Below, piece by piece: positions 1 through 12,100 of a DNA stretch of 64,000 nt. The position numbers and the translations under genes were made by a program. Position 1 is the stretch's first letter; each line of letters begins with the position of its first letter. Location of the stretch: the NCBI RefSeq assembly GCF_014898815.1, contig NW_026515549.1, forward strand, positions 992,001 to 1,056,000, given 5' to 3'. The DNA comes from Panonychus citri (taxonomy: Eukaryota; Arthropoda; Arachnida; Trombidiformes; Tetranychidae). The notes under the pieces are model-generated. The model searched no databases. It was not told the origin of the DNA and saw only the letters and a list, made by a program, of their open reading frames with translations.

Positions 1-757
1 TGATTATAATTAGCTTGAAACCATAATGATAATTAAAGATGATAATTAGGATGATCAAGTTTAGTTTTTTTTTTTCATTCTGTTTCAACTTTGATATCTA
101 ATCATTTGTTTAATCATCCAATTAAACACAACATTCAGATTAGTTAACTTGAAACATTATCATGATAGTTTTAAATAATTACAATGAAATTAAATGAATT
201 TACATGAAGCGAAAGTAATCAAGTAATTTGAGCGAGACTTTAATTCATTTTTTAATTGTTGCTCAGCTAATTATATATACAATTAATTGTAATAATATTA
301 GTTCATTCTAATTGATAATTAATTAGCAGGTTTAACTGTTTAATTATCGACTTAATGTTTCCGAACAATTTTCTCCTGTTATATTTGATTCGATATAATT
401 TTTAACTGTTGCCCATCTAATTGATTTTTTCATCCATTAATTGTCAATATCAATGGAGACAAATATTAATAGAAACAGTTACCTTTTCAATGAAACATTG
501 AAATCTGAATCCCATGTAAATATCTTGCTTGATTGTAACTTGTTTCTTGTCACAACTTAATGCTGATGATTGACAATCAAGGATAATAATAAGGTTTGAT
601 TGTTTGTTTTCCTTGTTTGATACTTTATTTTATTTATGATAATAACTATCATCATCATCGTAGTAACAATAATAACAATGATATAATATCGAGGACCAAT
701 AATCTTAACAGAAATGGATTCCAAGATGATAATAATAAGACGGAACTGTTATATGAT
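1..757. other. AT-rich non-coding flank
   Basis: No coding region is supportable here. The only open frame (596-841) is low-complexity Asn/His/Asp sequence from GAT/AAT repeats and runs into the LTR that starts at 758. The last four bases, TGAT at 754-757, are the left target-site duplication of the LTR element. Confidence 0.6.
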
Positions 758-1090
758 TGTAACAAAATTATTGATCTTCACTTATTGTTGTGTCTACAAC
801 GTTACTATGATGATGACCATGATATTCATGGTCATCAATGATTGTCACGAATGAACTTATTGATTTAATAATTGTTAGAATGTTCTAGAAGGTGATCATG
901 ATGTACTGATCATGATCACCTTCGTTATCATTGTATCCATACATTGATACATTGTATCTTTTAATCAGTCCCACTTCCCTCTTCCCTTAGTCAACATTAA
1001 AGTCTAAGTCTTTTATAATAATTGTGGTTATTATTTAATATTAGTTAATATTGTGTTAATTAATAAGGTGAATTAAGATTATTCGATTCA
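758..1090 (+). repeat. 5' LTR
   Basis: 333 bp, starts TGTAAC and ends TTCA. It matches 3821-4138 along its whole length apart from indels. It contains a perfect 15-bp inverted repeat, 888-902 with 909-923, separated by 6 bases. The counterpart in the other LTR keeps the hairpin. Confidence 0.92.
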
Positions 1091-1092
1091 TT

Positions 1093-1109
1093 TGGCGACC
1101 CAGGCAGGA
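1093..1109 (+). promoter_or_regulatory. primer-binding site
   Basis: Two bases after the LTR end comes TGGCGACCCAGGCAGGA, which begins with the TGG expected to pair with a tRNA CCA end. TGGCGACC-type sites are common in arthropod LTR elements. I cannot name the tRNA without a search. Confidence 0.75.
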
Positions 1110-1502
1110 TCTGCGGATCGAGTTCTCAGTGATCATTGGTTAATTGTGAAATGATTTGAATTCAATTGAACCAAAATTTATATACAAATTGGTGGAAAAT
1201 ATTCAATTAAAATCAATTGAAATTTGGTAAGCTTTTATTTAATTTATTTTGTGTTAATAGTAGCTACTCTGAAGCAGCTTAAAGAGCAAGCTGGAGTGGT
1301 GATATTAGTCACAATTAAATTATCTAAATTAACCAAAGGTTAACCATTATTACGTGGTTAACACAGCTTCAAAAGCAAGTTGGTCAGCTTCACATTAATC
1401 AAGTTTTGTGATTGTAATTAGATTTTAGATTTAAAATGAATTACAAAATTTAAACACAAAGTCTAAGACAAAAAAAAAGTGAATAAGTTGTAGTTAAAAA
1501 AA

Positions 1503-2913
1503 ATGTCGATCATACAAAATGGTATTCTCACTGAGTCGAGTTTGAACATTTATCGATTAACTGGTGATAATGGTCAAGACATTTTCGATTGGTTCGAGAA
1601 TTTCGAATTCGAAACTACGGCTGTTGGTTGGGATGATGAGCTTCGTTTGAAACGATTCCCAATGTTCATTGCTGGTACTATAAAATTATGGTACTTATCT
1701 TATGTTAAAAATAAAAATGTTGTTGACTATAACGTCATGAAGAAAATGCTGTTAGCTGATATTGTCAATCCGGAGTATGGACACTTATTGGAGAACAAAT
1801 TATATCAAGGAAAACAAAAAGAAAATCAATCGATTTTGTCATTTATATTGGAACAGATAAAATTATGTAAAAGAGTTAATGTTCAAATGGACGAAAGAAA
1901 AATCATAAGGTTAATCATAAGAGGAATAAAACCTGAGATATTAGGTAACCACTAAAGTTTTTTCCCTTTTTTGATTGTTAATGTTTGCAGGTTGATAATT
2001 AGAAAATTAGACTTTTGTTGATTATGAAATTAAGTCTATTTTAAAGCTTAAGTTCTAAGCTTTCGAATGATACTAATTTTATCAATTTGAAAAAAATAAA
2101 AAAATTATCATTAAAAATTTAAGAATAGGCCATTTCTCTGGTTTTGGCTTCCTCATGGAGTCACTTTTTAGGCCGGAATGACCTGAAAATTTTTTTGATA
2201 AAATAAAATTATTATTTAATTATTGAACTTATTTGATTCGAAATTTGGTGAATTTTGATAATCAAATAGAGGAGAAATCGCCATTTAAAATCAAATTAAC
2301 ACCAATTTTCGCCAATGCTACGCAATGGTAAAATTTACCTGTTTTTATGATAAAAGGTAGAAAATGGTTCTCTATGGGGATTTAATGTTAAATCATTTTT
2401 TGTTCAGGTAATAATTTCTCCTCTATTTGATTATCAAAATTCACCAAATTTCGAATCAAATAAGTTCAATGATTAAATAATAATTTTATTTATCAAAAAT
2501 TTTCAGGTCATTCGAAGCCTAAAAATGACCTGACAGTGAGCGCCAAAACCAGAGAAATGGATATTTAAACAATGATAATTTTTATTTTTTAAATTGATAA
2601 AATTAGTATCATTCGAAACTTAAGTGCTTTAAAATAGACTTAATTTCATAATCAACAAAAGTCTAATTTTCTAATTATCAATCTGCAATTAACAATCAAA
2701 AGAAACTTTAGTGGTTACCTAATATCTGTCTTCGCCCAGTTTGAGATAAACTCGGTTCATGATTTACTCCAAAGGGCACAAAGAGCTGAAATTACTCATC
2801 AACGAGCTAGTGATAGAGGTTATCAGAGCTCAGGTAACTCAATGGATGAGCTGGTGCAGGAGATAAATCAAATGGGAGCTAATATCGATAGATTAGCTTC
2901 CCGACTTAATTAA
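1503..2913 (+). pseudogene. gag-like gene split by a MITE
   Basis: Starts at ATG 1503, after a stretch of A. The first 146 codons (1503-1940) look like a retrotransposon gag core: aromatic-rich 'IFDWFENFEFE', 'DELRLKRFPMFIAGTIKLWY', then a basic helical part. At 1941 the frame enters the inserted MITE and stops within five codons. The same frame resumes exactly at 2725 and runs 62 codons to the stop at 2911-2913, so the uninterrupted protein would be about 208 residues. The second part is Gln/Arg-rich and helical. There is no CCHC knuckle and no downstream pol. Role by family: structural packaging protein of the element. As it stands the gene is broken. Confidence 0.82.
1941..2722. mobile_element. 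foldback MITE with TA target duplication
   Basis: A 782-bp element whose arms are near-perfect inverted repeats of roughly 310-340 bp (about 1941-2278 and 2414-2722) around a spacer of about 135 bp. Its ends are TTAGGTAACC and GGTTACCTAA. TA lies on each side (1939-1940 and 2723-2724). Removing the element plus one TA restores the gag reading frame at an AGATATCT site, which fixes the boundaries. It encodes no protein. A TA duplication fits Tc1/mariner-type transposases (established for that superfamily); the exact family is not identified. Confidence 0.88.
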
Positions 2914-3317
2914 TTAGTTTTATTGATAACTAGGAATTTGGTTAAACGTAGGAGATGGTACATAGTGGACTGGTTGTTGTGTCAACGGTCGCCTCCTCCT
3001 TATCCAACTCATTGCGCTATTGGTGGCAAGGGAGATGGTTTCTTAAATTACGTGGCCGATGGATCCATGGGAATTTTACATACCTTGTTCTAGTTTTAAT
3101 ATAATTAATTATGTGATAATCAAGTTAATGGAGATCTTATTGCAATTTCTCATTCTAACTTGGATTAATGTTTAAGAAAATGTTGAAAAAATTTGTTATT
3201 TGAATGAATTATTTGTAAATTAACATTCTTAATGTTAATGTTACCATATTATATGTTATTTATTGTTATTAATCTAATTGTATTAGCTGTTTTCTGCTTT
3301 TTAACAGTAACCTAAAG
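2914..3317 (+). other. non-coding spacer between gag-like and 3' ORF
   Basis: 404 bp without a convincing frame. It ends with a pyrimidine-rich stretch and TTAACAG (to 3307) 10 bases before ATG 3318, which resembles a splice acceptor. The 3' ORF may therefore be expressed from a spliced subgenomic RNA (inference). Confidence 0.4.
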
Positions 3318-3674
3318 ATGACTTCAGAGGAATTAAAGGATAAAAATGATAACTTCGTCAAGGTGGTAGGGATTGCCATAGACCAAATTTTGACGTTGAA
3401 GAAAACATTGAAACGACCTGCTCCTAAATCGGTCAAGGAAAAGATCGAGAGTAAAATCAAAGGTAATCAATTGCTTATGAAATATGCTTATTTTCGTTGT
3501 TCTGGAATCGAGGATGAAATCAATGGTAAATTTGAAGAACAAGTGAAAATATTGGAAAAGGCTCGTAAGTGTTTATTAGAGTTCGCTGCTTTATTTAATG
3601 TAATTAAATTTGATGTACCTGAAGATGTTTTGGTTCATAATTTTCGAACACAATCAGATTTATTGTGGTTCTAA
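3318..3674 (+). CDS. unrecognised 118-residue protein of the LTR element
   Basis: ATG at 3318, stop at 3672-3674. The protein is Lys/Glu-rich and largely helical (for example 'KSVKEKIESKIKGNQLLMK' and 'EEQVKILEKARKCLLEFAALF'), with likely coiled-coil character. It has no signal peptide, membrane span, zinc knuckle or catalytic motif that I can see. It occupies the place where env or an accessory gene would lie in an LTR element but does not look like an envelope protein. It is intact although gag is broken. I do not recognise it, so no function is assigned. Confidence 0.5.
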   Translation: MTSEELKDKNDNFVKVVGIAIDQILTLKKTLKRPAPKSVKEKIESKIKGNQLLMKYAYFRCSGIEDEINGKFEEQVKILEKARKCLLEFAALFNVIKFDVPEDVLVHNFRTQSDLLWF

Positions 3675-3805
3675 ATATGTAAAAGTTAATATAAAGTATG
3701 AATAATACGTTATGGTGTTTTTATCGCATTCGATGTGCTTGTTAAATGCAAAAATTGTGCTTATTGTTTTATTGATTATTGTTACGAAAGAGGGACCTTT
3801 CGTCT

Positions 3806-3820
3806 AGAGGACGAGGGTGA
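3806..3820 (+). promoter_or_regulatory. polypurine tract
   Basis: AGAGGACGAGGGTGA directly abuts the TG of the 3' LTR, as expected for the plus-strand primer. Just upstream a short hairpin (ACGAAAG 3784-3790 with CTTTCGT 3797-3803) precedes it. Confidence 0.7.
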
Positions 3821-4138
3821 TGTAACAAAATTATTGATCTTCACTTATTGTTGTGTCTACAACGTTACTATGATATTGATTGATATTCATGGTCATCAAT
3901 GAATATCTGAATGAACTATTGATTTAATAATTGTTAGAATGTTCTAGAAGGTGATCATGATGTTTGTCATGATCACCTTCATTATCATTATCCATACATT
4001 GATACATTGTATCTTTATCAGTCCACTTCCTCCCCTGTCAACATTTAAGATAAGTCTTTTATAATAATTGTAGTAATTATTTAATAATGATTAATATTGT
4101 GTTAATTAATAAAAGGTGAATTAAGATTATTCGATTCA
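3821..4138 (+). repeat. 3' LTR
   Basis: 318 bp, TGTAAC...TTCA, colinear with the 5' LTR but 15 bp shorter through several indels. The LTR hairpin is retained as a 14-bp perfect stem (3947-3960 with 3967-3980) and again a 6-base loop. TGAT at 4139-4142 is the right target-site duplication. Confidence 0.92.
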
Positions 4139-6126
4139 TGATCTCTGTAAAGATGAAATAATGATAATAATGATAATAATCGGCGGAATAAAAAATAAAG
4201 GTAATCATTTAACTGGAGCAAATAATGATAATTTAAATTATCTATTGAGTGATTTGATTAAATGGACAAAAACAAAGGAATTAAATTGAATTGTAACCGT
4301 TTGTTTTGCGAGCACAAAAAATGGACATAAGGTTTGAATGGAACAGGGACTCACTGGGAGTGAAGAGTTTCTCTCTCTTTTGTCATCATCTCTCGAGGGA
4401 GAAGGAGAGATTTGGAAGCGCATTTGTGGAGGCAAGTGGGTGGTAGTAATGAACATGAGAAAAGGATCCATATGATATCCTATTCAAGTGAAAAATAGTT
4501 TCATTAGTATCATTTTTGGGTCTTTTTCAATAGTCTTCTCAAGAGACAGTCTATTTAGTCAACAATCATTGTTATTAATTGATAATCAAATCTGATATTC
4601 TGATAAACTTTATGGTAAACACAAATTAGCCATTTAATTGGTTCACCAAATGAGCCTTCACTTTATTCACTTTGTTCAATCAAGAAAAGGGTCACGATCA
4701 AATCGAAATGGAAACTAATTTTATCTATAGAAAGTTTCGAGCACAAGAACATTGAAATTTCATGACAACTTATGGTAATGTTTTCTATCGAGTCTCCTGT
4801 CGATGTTGGAATATTGTAGAAAATGATTAGAAGATTCATCCATGTTCTGGATTGTTAGTGAGCTAATTTTCCGTGACAATTGACACAACAATCAAAGTAT
4901 TCTGATTGTGACCGGAATCGTGGACAAAAGCAGAACATCATTACGAAGTTATCATTCAGAAGATTGACATTAGTAACGGACGATAAACTTTCTTGTGCTC
5001 TAATAACATGGATATTGGAAGAAGCGAATCCTTTTCTCTGTATTTGTTTTACCATAAGACAAAAAATAGATGAGATTTACAATTTATGTTCATTGATGAT
5101 TGTTGGGTTTTCATTTTCACGAACCAGTGTAACAAGATACACTTTAATAACTAATGGTAATAAAGATGATATAAAATTGATTCAGCTAAATGGTGAGATA
5201 TTAAGACGATTAAATGAGAGACAAATTGAATACTCATCATTAGAATGGGAAACTTAACAGATGACTGAAAATAAGCAATTAATTGTATACTGAATACAAT
5301 TTAACATGAGATCAACTAAATGTTGGTGTAATTGAGACTCAAGCCTCAAGCATTTTCCTTTCTGATAAGCTTTCAGTAAGAAAACAACTAAATATTCAAT
5401 TATCATCATGGTATCAATTCAATTTAATAGCAACAATTAATTTTCAATTTTTCTATCCACAACAAAAGTCATTGGCGATAATCAACCGATCCAATCAACA
5501 TGTAATTACATTTATCTAGCACTTTAGGTGATTAACAGAATCTCAAGAATTGAAACTGATAATCTCATTTAATAGAAAAGTTCTGGATTATAAGCTCATT
5601 TTACAAAAGATTCAATGAAAATCTTAATCTCCAGTTAATTTTTTTCACCATTCAACGAATTGGTCTGGAAAATTTCCAGAGATAATCTCGTTCATTTGTT
5701 TCATTTACTTCTTGTTGTGGGCGTTGAATTAATTTGACAATCTTGTTACTATATCTTAACGAGCAATTGAAATTAAATAAATAATTAGAGTGTTATTTAT
5801 ATTTAATTAGTTTAGCTAATTAATCCTTTACTCTACTTCCTCTTTCCTTTTCCTCTTCATTATGTTACTTGTCAATTGTCAAGCAAACACCAAATTATCT
5901 TCCCATTTATATTGGAATGTGTGAAGATTAGAAATCATCTTAATTGCAAAGATAATTATAATTGTGCATCTTTGTGACAAATTAATCAATAAGTTTATCA
6001 TTCATTTTTTAAGTTAATAAACTGCCATCAACTTGGAAGGATAAGTCGATTGATTGATTCAAACATCACCAATTCTTAATTTATTTTCTTTGTCAGATCT
6101 TTATGAGATAAAGACGAGAGAGAAGT

Positions 6127-6166
6127 AAGTGAGTGAGTCAGTGAGTGAGAGTGAGAGAGAGAGAGA
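6127..6166. repeat. GAGT/GA microsatellite
   Basis: Runs of GTGA, GAGT and GA units, about 40 bp. Confidence 0.85.
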
Positions 6167-9100
6167 TGAAAAGTTTAGTTGGATTGATACGCTATGGTTT
6201 CCATCAATGGGATCAGTTGGCATCTATTCATGTGAATAATTATCTTGAAAACAAAACTTAGTCAATTCGGAGGAAAAAAGAAACTTTTTCATTGTTAGAA
6301 TAGAAGAAAATTTAACATGTTAAGATGAAATGATGAAGATGATAACAAGAAATAGACTAACATAGTAAGAGAGCAACATCCGTCTTCCGGTTTTTATCTG
6401 TGTTTATTTTTTGTGCTTCTATTACAAATGAATCTCTATTAAGGATTACGAGGAAACAATCAAATAGGATTAACTATGCTACACTTATCTTAAAGTGATG
6501 CTTTGGATGATGATGATGATACCTCATTTCATCATCTTCATCTTCATCTTTATCGTTTACTCATTTTCTCATTTACTTGAGATGCCAAAGGCTGGTTAAG
6601 TATTAATAGTCGAATTGTCTATTAATATATAATCAACATAATATGATGAATCTTCTCATCAGAGTTTCTCATATTATTTTTTTTTCTTTTCTCTTTGGCA
6701 ACTTTCAGAACAATCGCCATGTATTTATAACAATGTGATATCTTCCTCATCACATTATCTTCCCATGAGGCGTTATCATCATCTTCCATTTATCTCTCTC
6801 ACTCACATTCTCTTCACCTTCATCTTAATTCGCTTGTCGATTATCTAATTGGGGTTAGCAATTTAACGTTAATTTTATGATCAAGTCAAGTGAATTAATC
6901 CATTTGGATTCTGATTATTCGCAAGATTACATTCTAATTTAACTCAATCAAATTATCATTAATCTTTTAATGGTTCGAGTAAAGTGATACTAATTACAAT
7001 TAGTATATCGTAATTACAATAATGTTCAAGACAAAAATGAAACTTGGCAAAAGTTTTCGAGTTAATGTTTTGTCAAAATATTTGGGCGACTTGTTATCTT
7101 AATAAGTCTCACATATTGTTAACCATATGAATAACTAATTGATACTTGGTGTCAATTGCAATCAGTTAATCACTTGAACATTTTGTTAAACTCTGTTGGA
7201 TATAAGTGAGAAGATGATCCCTTCAATATTCACATAAGCGATGGGACGAGGAGGAAAACGGAAATGAGAACCCGCTGTGTTAATGATGAATTGGGTTAAG
7301 AAGAAAAATAAAAATAAAAAGTTATTCATCTTCACTGATCAATAGGAAAACTTTAATCCAATAGAGAGTTTCGAATGACTTTATGGTTCATTATCAGCGT
7401 TTCCCTTGAGTGGAAATTGGCTTATTAGGATTAGAGGCTTAATATCAATTCATGATTAACATTAATTATCATTGTAACTTTTTGATTGAGTTGAGCTGAG
7501 GGATCGCAATTTACTAACTATCAAACTAATTTATCAATGAAATCTAGTGAACCAGATTAACAGAAAAATATGATTAAGGTTGGATGAATTTCTCACTAAT
7601 TATCTCATTATTAGAGAAATAGAGAAATAGTCTTGTCAAGATTATCAAAAATCAAAGCGAAAAGTGTCAAAAGTTTGTTTCAGCATTTGAGATGATGGTT
7701 AATGAGAAACAAGGTGACATAATCAATCGTTAATCCAGAAATGATACTCCAAATATCCTCTTCCATACTCTTCATCCTCTTCATCTTTTCCTCCTCTCTC
7801 CAAGTCTCTTCCAAGTCCATTGACCCAACCTCAGTATTCACCTTGTAATTTGATTGTCCATTGTCATGTTAACCTATCAAACATGTCCCAATATGCAATA
7901 AAATCACATGAAAATTACCATTAATAATAATATCCTTGTCCATGTATGATTAGTGTTTTATTGGATTCGGGATAATGTTTACCAAAGCAAAACTTATCTT
8001 ACTTTATTTGTTTGGTTACCTGATTATCTTTAAATTATTAAAATGTAACATTAAGGCTCAACTAAATGGTTCCGTTAATCCATAAAATGTTTTCGTATAT
8101 TAACCTGATAAAGTCACCAAGTGGAATCTCAATAGTTGATCAGGTTCCCCTGAAGACATTAATTTCTCAATTCATTGAGATTAAAAGAATAACCTATTAA
8201 GTGAATTATCAGCTGAGATGCAAAATTCACTTGATGCTGATGAAAACTCCAAGTTTTGTTAAAGGAACACATGATTGAATCTCTATCGGTATCGAATTTC
8301 AGTTCATTTAAAATTAATCTATTAATACTCTATTTCTCCACCAATTACCCGATCAATTGAATATCATGTTTATCCTTTACTTTGATTTCCCTGAAAGAAT
8401 CTTCATCTTCTTCCCTTGGTAAGGTAAAAAAAACGAAGCCATTTAATGTGAATCCATGAAACCATCAATTTGATCCAATTCAACTTATGGCTCAATTATG
8501 ATCCTTAAATCAGGTGATTACCACTTAAAGGAGGATCAATGAAGATGGATGAGGACAGAATTATAATCTAACAAAATTATCTCAAGTTAAATTGTTCATT
8601 GGATTCAATTTCACCAATCAACCAATTTCAAGATGAATCCATGAAGATCGAATCGGTGAATTGAGTGAAAACCATTCAAGAGATTTTCCTGAATCAATGA
8701 CTCAGTTAATTGGTCAAATTAAAAGATTAATTGAGTTTCATGTAGTAAGAGTTTTACTAATCAGAGTAAAACAATTGATCATTATTAATGTGGTGAAAAT
8801 GATTAATCAGTATTAATTAAATTAAATGTAGTGTTAATAGATTTTCTCCCTTCTCATCATCTATTTAATACTTGATCATTAACAATGAGTAATTTTTGTT
8901 AATTAGTTTCGTGTTATAATTAAGAAATCAAATGATTGTCATTATTAACTTAATTAACCAACTTTATCCATTATCATCGTCTTATGTTAATAATAACCTT
9001 CCAATAAAAGGAAGATTAGAATAATGAAAAAGGCAAACAATGAATCTAATTGTGAGTGTTTAAGGAGATTCAATGTTGATCTAATTAACCTTATTCTTTA

Positions 9101-12100
9101 ATCAATTCAACCCCTTGAGCATCTCAATTGCTTATAATTATCAAATTACATGCGACTTGTTAGGTTAACAAACATTAGATGCACTCGACTTGATCATGGC
9201 AAAGGTTAACTTGATAATCATATTTTATTAATTGTATTAGTAGATAAACAATTTAAGATGACGAACAACAACAATTAAGGAAAGGAAACATTAATTAAGT
9301 TCATATGTTTACGTGAATACAATTTTTGTTAGAACAATTTGTTTTTTCGAGAAATTCGAGAAAATATTATAATATTATAATAATTCGTTGAAACGATTTC
9401 ATTTACTTACAGTTACTCATTAATTCCTAATTAACTTAATTAGATTGAAATAAAAGATTATTAATTGTTTCATCTTATTGGTTGAATTTGATTTCTTTTT
9501 CTTGGCAGTTGAAACTCATACATTTGTTAACTGTTATGTTGTTAAATTGTGATGATAAAAAAGACTCGTTGTTTATCATTGAGATGAACATTTGTTCATA
9601 CAAATGAATCTCATTGTTGATCTGATTATCAATTGAATGATGATCAACATGATAAACTTGAGATTAAAATGCTTCTGATGAACATGTTTTCCTCATGTTG
9701 TGTCAAAGTGAGTGTCACCAAGTTGATGGATCCATCAAACAACAAGAACCCTTGTGATTATAATTATAAAATTCACGATTAACATGAAGATATTTCGATA
9801 ATCTAATCTTTCATTTGTGACATAAAAAAACCAAATGAATTTAATCACTTAAAACTGGACAACAATTTCATCTGCTTCCGTTTTTATCTCTATCCATTTC
9901 CGATAATATTATGGAGATGACCAATCATCTTTTTGTTAATCTCTTCTTAGAAATTGCAATCAAGTTTCCTCATCACATTGATGGAGGAAAATCTTAATCT
10001 TAATAATTAATCTTCCCCTTTTACCTTTGCTATTTTCCAACAACTTCATCTAATCCACTGGTCGATAATCAAATTGATTAACATTTAAATTTGGATTAGT
10101 TTCCATCAACTGATTTAAATTTACAATCACCAGGTAAACGTTGAGGTGATGCAAAAATCAGATATCGATTAGCTGAATTAACTTGTTATTACTTCAAATG
10201 CAATTGATTGATTTTGTTATTCTGTTTGTTGATCCATCTATCATCATAATCATTGATTAAGCAAAGATATCGTGGATAATTAATAACCTTAATTCATCAA
10301 TTAATTGCTGTTCAACAGCTAATTTGATAATAACAATTCAAGGGTTGATGACAATTGAGTGGTAAATATTTTTACGCTAAGAGATGTTAACAAATTGTGA
10401 TTCTGTCCAAGTGAGAGCTGAATATAAGTGTTCACCATCAGCATCATGTTTGTCATCTTGGAGATGAGCAAATCTTGTGTCACCTTTGCATCTTCATCTA
10501 ACCCAAAAGAGGAAGACGATTCACTAAAAATAGAAACAATTTATTTCTTTATGCTTACAGAAAGTAAAAAGATATTCATGTTTTCATGTAGACCATGATG
10601 AGGGAATCAAGAGGAAACATTGAAATGAGAAAAATTTACATACATCACATTATAATTAACTAATTAAATTGAATGAAAATTGTAATTAAGTTGACGAAAA
10701 ATTTGTAAATAAACCAAAGCATAAAGTCAATTGCTTATGTTAACAGTTTAACTGTAATTTTGATGACAGATTGATCCTTACTAATGATTTCCTAAATTAA
10801 TTATTGACAAAATATCAATTAATTTTGGTGGCAACAAACAAAAGTTAACAAACTAATTAAACTTGGTCAATGTTTACAAACGGAAATAGTTCAATAAACA
10901 ATCAATCTTGTTCATTGACTATTCTCATCGTCTAGAAAAAGGAAAAGGAAACATCAAAATCACTATAATTGAGTAATTTGCTGATAAATAATAATTGATG
11001 CTCTTTTCGCTGATTAAATGAAAGAGATGATTTTTTATCATTCATAAAGGTAATACAACTGATCAAGTTAATCAGTGAAATATGATCACTGAAAGCAAAT
11101 CGATTGTTATTATTATCAATTTCTATCATTCATTGAAGAAGCAGCTCCAAGTAAATGATGAAATGTATTCATTGATTCAATAAATTATCATGATTAAGTT
11201 GATCATTAAAATAGGAAACGGTTGATTCCAGGAATCAGATTACTGTTCAATAACAGTTGAAGGAAAATCATCATTCCCTTTGGCTCATGTTTGATGAAAT
11301 TACGATCATGATAATGAGAAAGATAATCAATTATTGATATTAACTCAAGGTGAGAATCTAATCTTTCTGAACAATTAACGTTTTTCTTTAATCAATCAGA
11401 AACAAACAAATGATATTAGAAAAATGATCGAATACAGTTTAAGATAATTTAAGATATTTACATGGATAAGTTTCTATGAATGAAGAACAATAAAATTTAC
11501 TCAATCAATCAAAGGAACGAGCGAGTAATTTAATCTCAGTTATTGTTTTCTTTCTTTACTTTGATTAACTGAATTACTTTATTTCCAACGATAAACTCTA
11601 AATAATGATGATGGTCTCTGTTTAAAATAGAAGAGTTTAAGAGAGGTAAAAGGTCAAATCTGAGGTTTCCAATTTGACCTGTCAACATGACGAGTTCATC
11701 ATCATCGCTCAAGTTGATCTCTTTCCGTTCTTTTGTGTTTACAAATGTGTTTCTTTTTCATTCGAGTTTCGAATTACAGTCTTATAGTTAATTGTTTAGT
11801 GCTACTGGGCTTACGAATCGGTGTTACTATTGCCCATTTAATGACCGTTAACACAAAAAGTGTCAAAATCCGCGACCTTCAGGTCACAAATAGTGTGATT
11901 TGACTGCTCATTGAAACGGAAGAATATAAATGCGAAGATGATTGTGAAGAAAACGTTTAAAGTGAATAACTAATCACATTTTCTCAGCAAATGAATAGTA
12001 ATTTAATCTTCTATCCAAACAAATAGCAAAGGCGAAAATGTTAAATTATCTCAACACTCGAGTTAATGAGGAATTTTAGTTATGAGGATCCAAAGTATTG

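Larger units (their letters stand above)
758..4138 (+). mobile_element. non-autonomous LTR retrotransposon, gag only, with nested MITE
   Basis: A complete LTR element. Two related LTRs (758-1090 and 3821-4138) both begin TG and end CA, and TGAT occurs directly outside each end (754-757 and 4139-4142), which fits a 4-bp target-site duplication. A primer-binding site follows the left LTR and a purine-rich tract precedes the right LTR. The interior encodes a gag-like protein (1503-2913, interrupted) and an unrecognised 118-residue protein (3318-3674). No protease, reverse transcriptase, RNase H or integrase is present, so the element would need enzymes in trans. The gag type and 4-bp duplication suggest a Ty3/gypsy-like origin (inference). 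The LTRs differ by many substitutions and small indels, so the insertion is not recent. Confidence 0.9.

Noticed and set aside
596..841. 81-residue open frame
   Set aside because: Asn/His/Asp low complexity from GAT/AAT repeats. It crosses the LTR boundary at 758.
4880..5257. 125-residue open frame on + and a 66-residue frame on -
   Set aside because: No domain, no coding partners or splice context; best seen as chance in AT-rich DNA.
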